Shown here piece after piece: positions 5,925-6,063 of a stretch of DNA of 6,063 nucleotides. The position numbers were made by a program, and so were the translations under genes. The notes beneath the pieces are model-generated. The model was not told the origin of the DNA. It worked only from the letters and a program-made list of their open reading frames with translations, and did not search any database. Numbering within the stretch: the first letter of the stretch is position 1; every line of letters starts with the position of its first letter. The stretch is from Bacteroidota bacterium. Lineage in GTDB: Bacteria; Bacteroidota; Bacteroidia; Bacteroidales; Prolixibacteraceae. The stretch lies in the NCBI GenBank assembly GCA_023393265.1, contig JAEWME010000276.1, forward strand, positions 1-6,063, given 5' to 3'.

Positions 5925-6017
5925 CTGAAATAGCGGAAGATTATGGTTTGAAAAAATTACGGGACTGAGCTTTTTACCGGCAAATTCAGGAATTTTTCGC
6001 CTAAGCCAAAGAAGGGC

Positions 6018-6063
6018 ATGGAAAAATGGCAGAACTTCCGGAAAAATCCACTCGTCGGAACAG
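6018..6063 (+). CDS. Possible start of a divergent gene, cut by the right edge
   Basis: An ATG at 6018-6020 is preceded at 1 nt by a purine-rich AAAGAAGGG and opens MEKWQNFRKNPLVGT before the window ends. The frame is open back to a TGA at 5949-5951. The remaining bases between here and the NfeD leader show no recognisable feature. Fifteen codons are too few to recognise a family, and frames on the other strand are also open here, so this is a candidate only. Confidence 0.18.
   Translation, partial: MEKWQNFRKNPLVGT

Noticed and set aside
5907..6063. Open frame of about 51 codons on the minus strand entering from the right edge
   Set aside because: The translation is Trp/Phe-rich without recognisable motif and ends inside the NfeD leader motif. 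Two other frames are also open over part of this stretch, so openness is not informative.
1..6063. tRNA, rRNA, CRISPR array, insertion sequence or riboswitch
   Set aside because: No cloverleaf, rRNA-like segment, regularly spaced direct repeats, transposase-like protein or recognisable aptamer was seen on either strand.

Overview
The window looks like a chromosomal segment of a Bacteroidota species, probably class Bacteroidia. Several start codons are preceded by the Bacteroidota-type -7 box TAnnTTTG, Shine-Dalgarno sequences are weak or absent, and the protein set (LipA, a secreted TPR protein, RuvC with a KSWSDFVKKNPDR-like tail, a YuaG/YqiK-type flotillin with its NfeD partner) fits that phylum. 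Assignment below class level is not possible from the sequence alone. There is no sign of a mobile element, prophage, CRISPR array or defence island.

Layout. At the left edge, on the minus strand, are the first 40 codons of lipA (lipoyl synthase), cut by the window. A divergent promoter region (121-260) separates it from a plus-strand pair: a secreted TPR-repeat protein (261-2147) whose stop overlaps the start (ATGA) of a ten-helix EamA/DMT transporter (2144-3025). A short intergenic region then carries an octamer-based inverted repeat that includes the transporter's stop codon, followed by a promoter-like box and ruvC (3148-3705), the Holliday-junction resolvase. ruvC converges on a minus-strand two-gene unit read from the right: a three-helix NfeD-domain protein (5889-5299) followed by a flotillin/SPFH protein (5256-3853). 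The 147 bp between the two convergent stop codons hold three stacked stem-loops: a small hairpin, a bidirectional Rho-independent terminator, and a 40-bp interrupted palindrome with a perfect 20-bp core that touches the flotillin stop codon. The right-hand 170 bp hold the leader of the NfeD gene and perhaps the start of a divergent gene.

Functionally these are neighbours rather than one pathway: lipoate cofactor synthesis, a probable envelope TPR protein coupled to a small-molecule transporter, recombination, and a membrane-microdomain pair. The NfeD-flotillin pair is the only clear functional partnership, known from the yuaFG and yqiJK operons.

I see no convincing undescribed protein system. 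The observations most worth checking are non-coding: a near-identical 19-nt leader placed just upstream of both the NfeD and flotillin start codons, the octamer-periodic inverted repeat after the transporter, and the palindrome after the flotillin gene. The last two look like dispersed intergenic palindromic elements, but copy number cannot be seen from one window.
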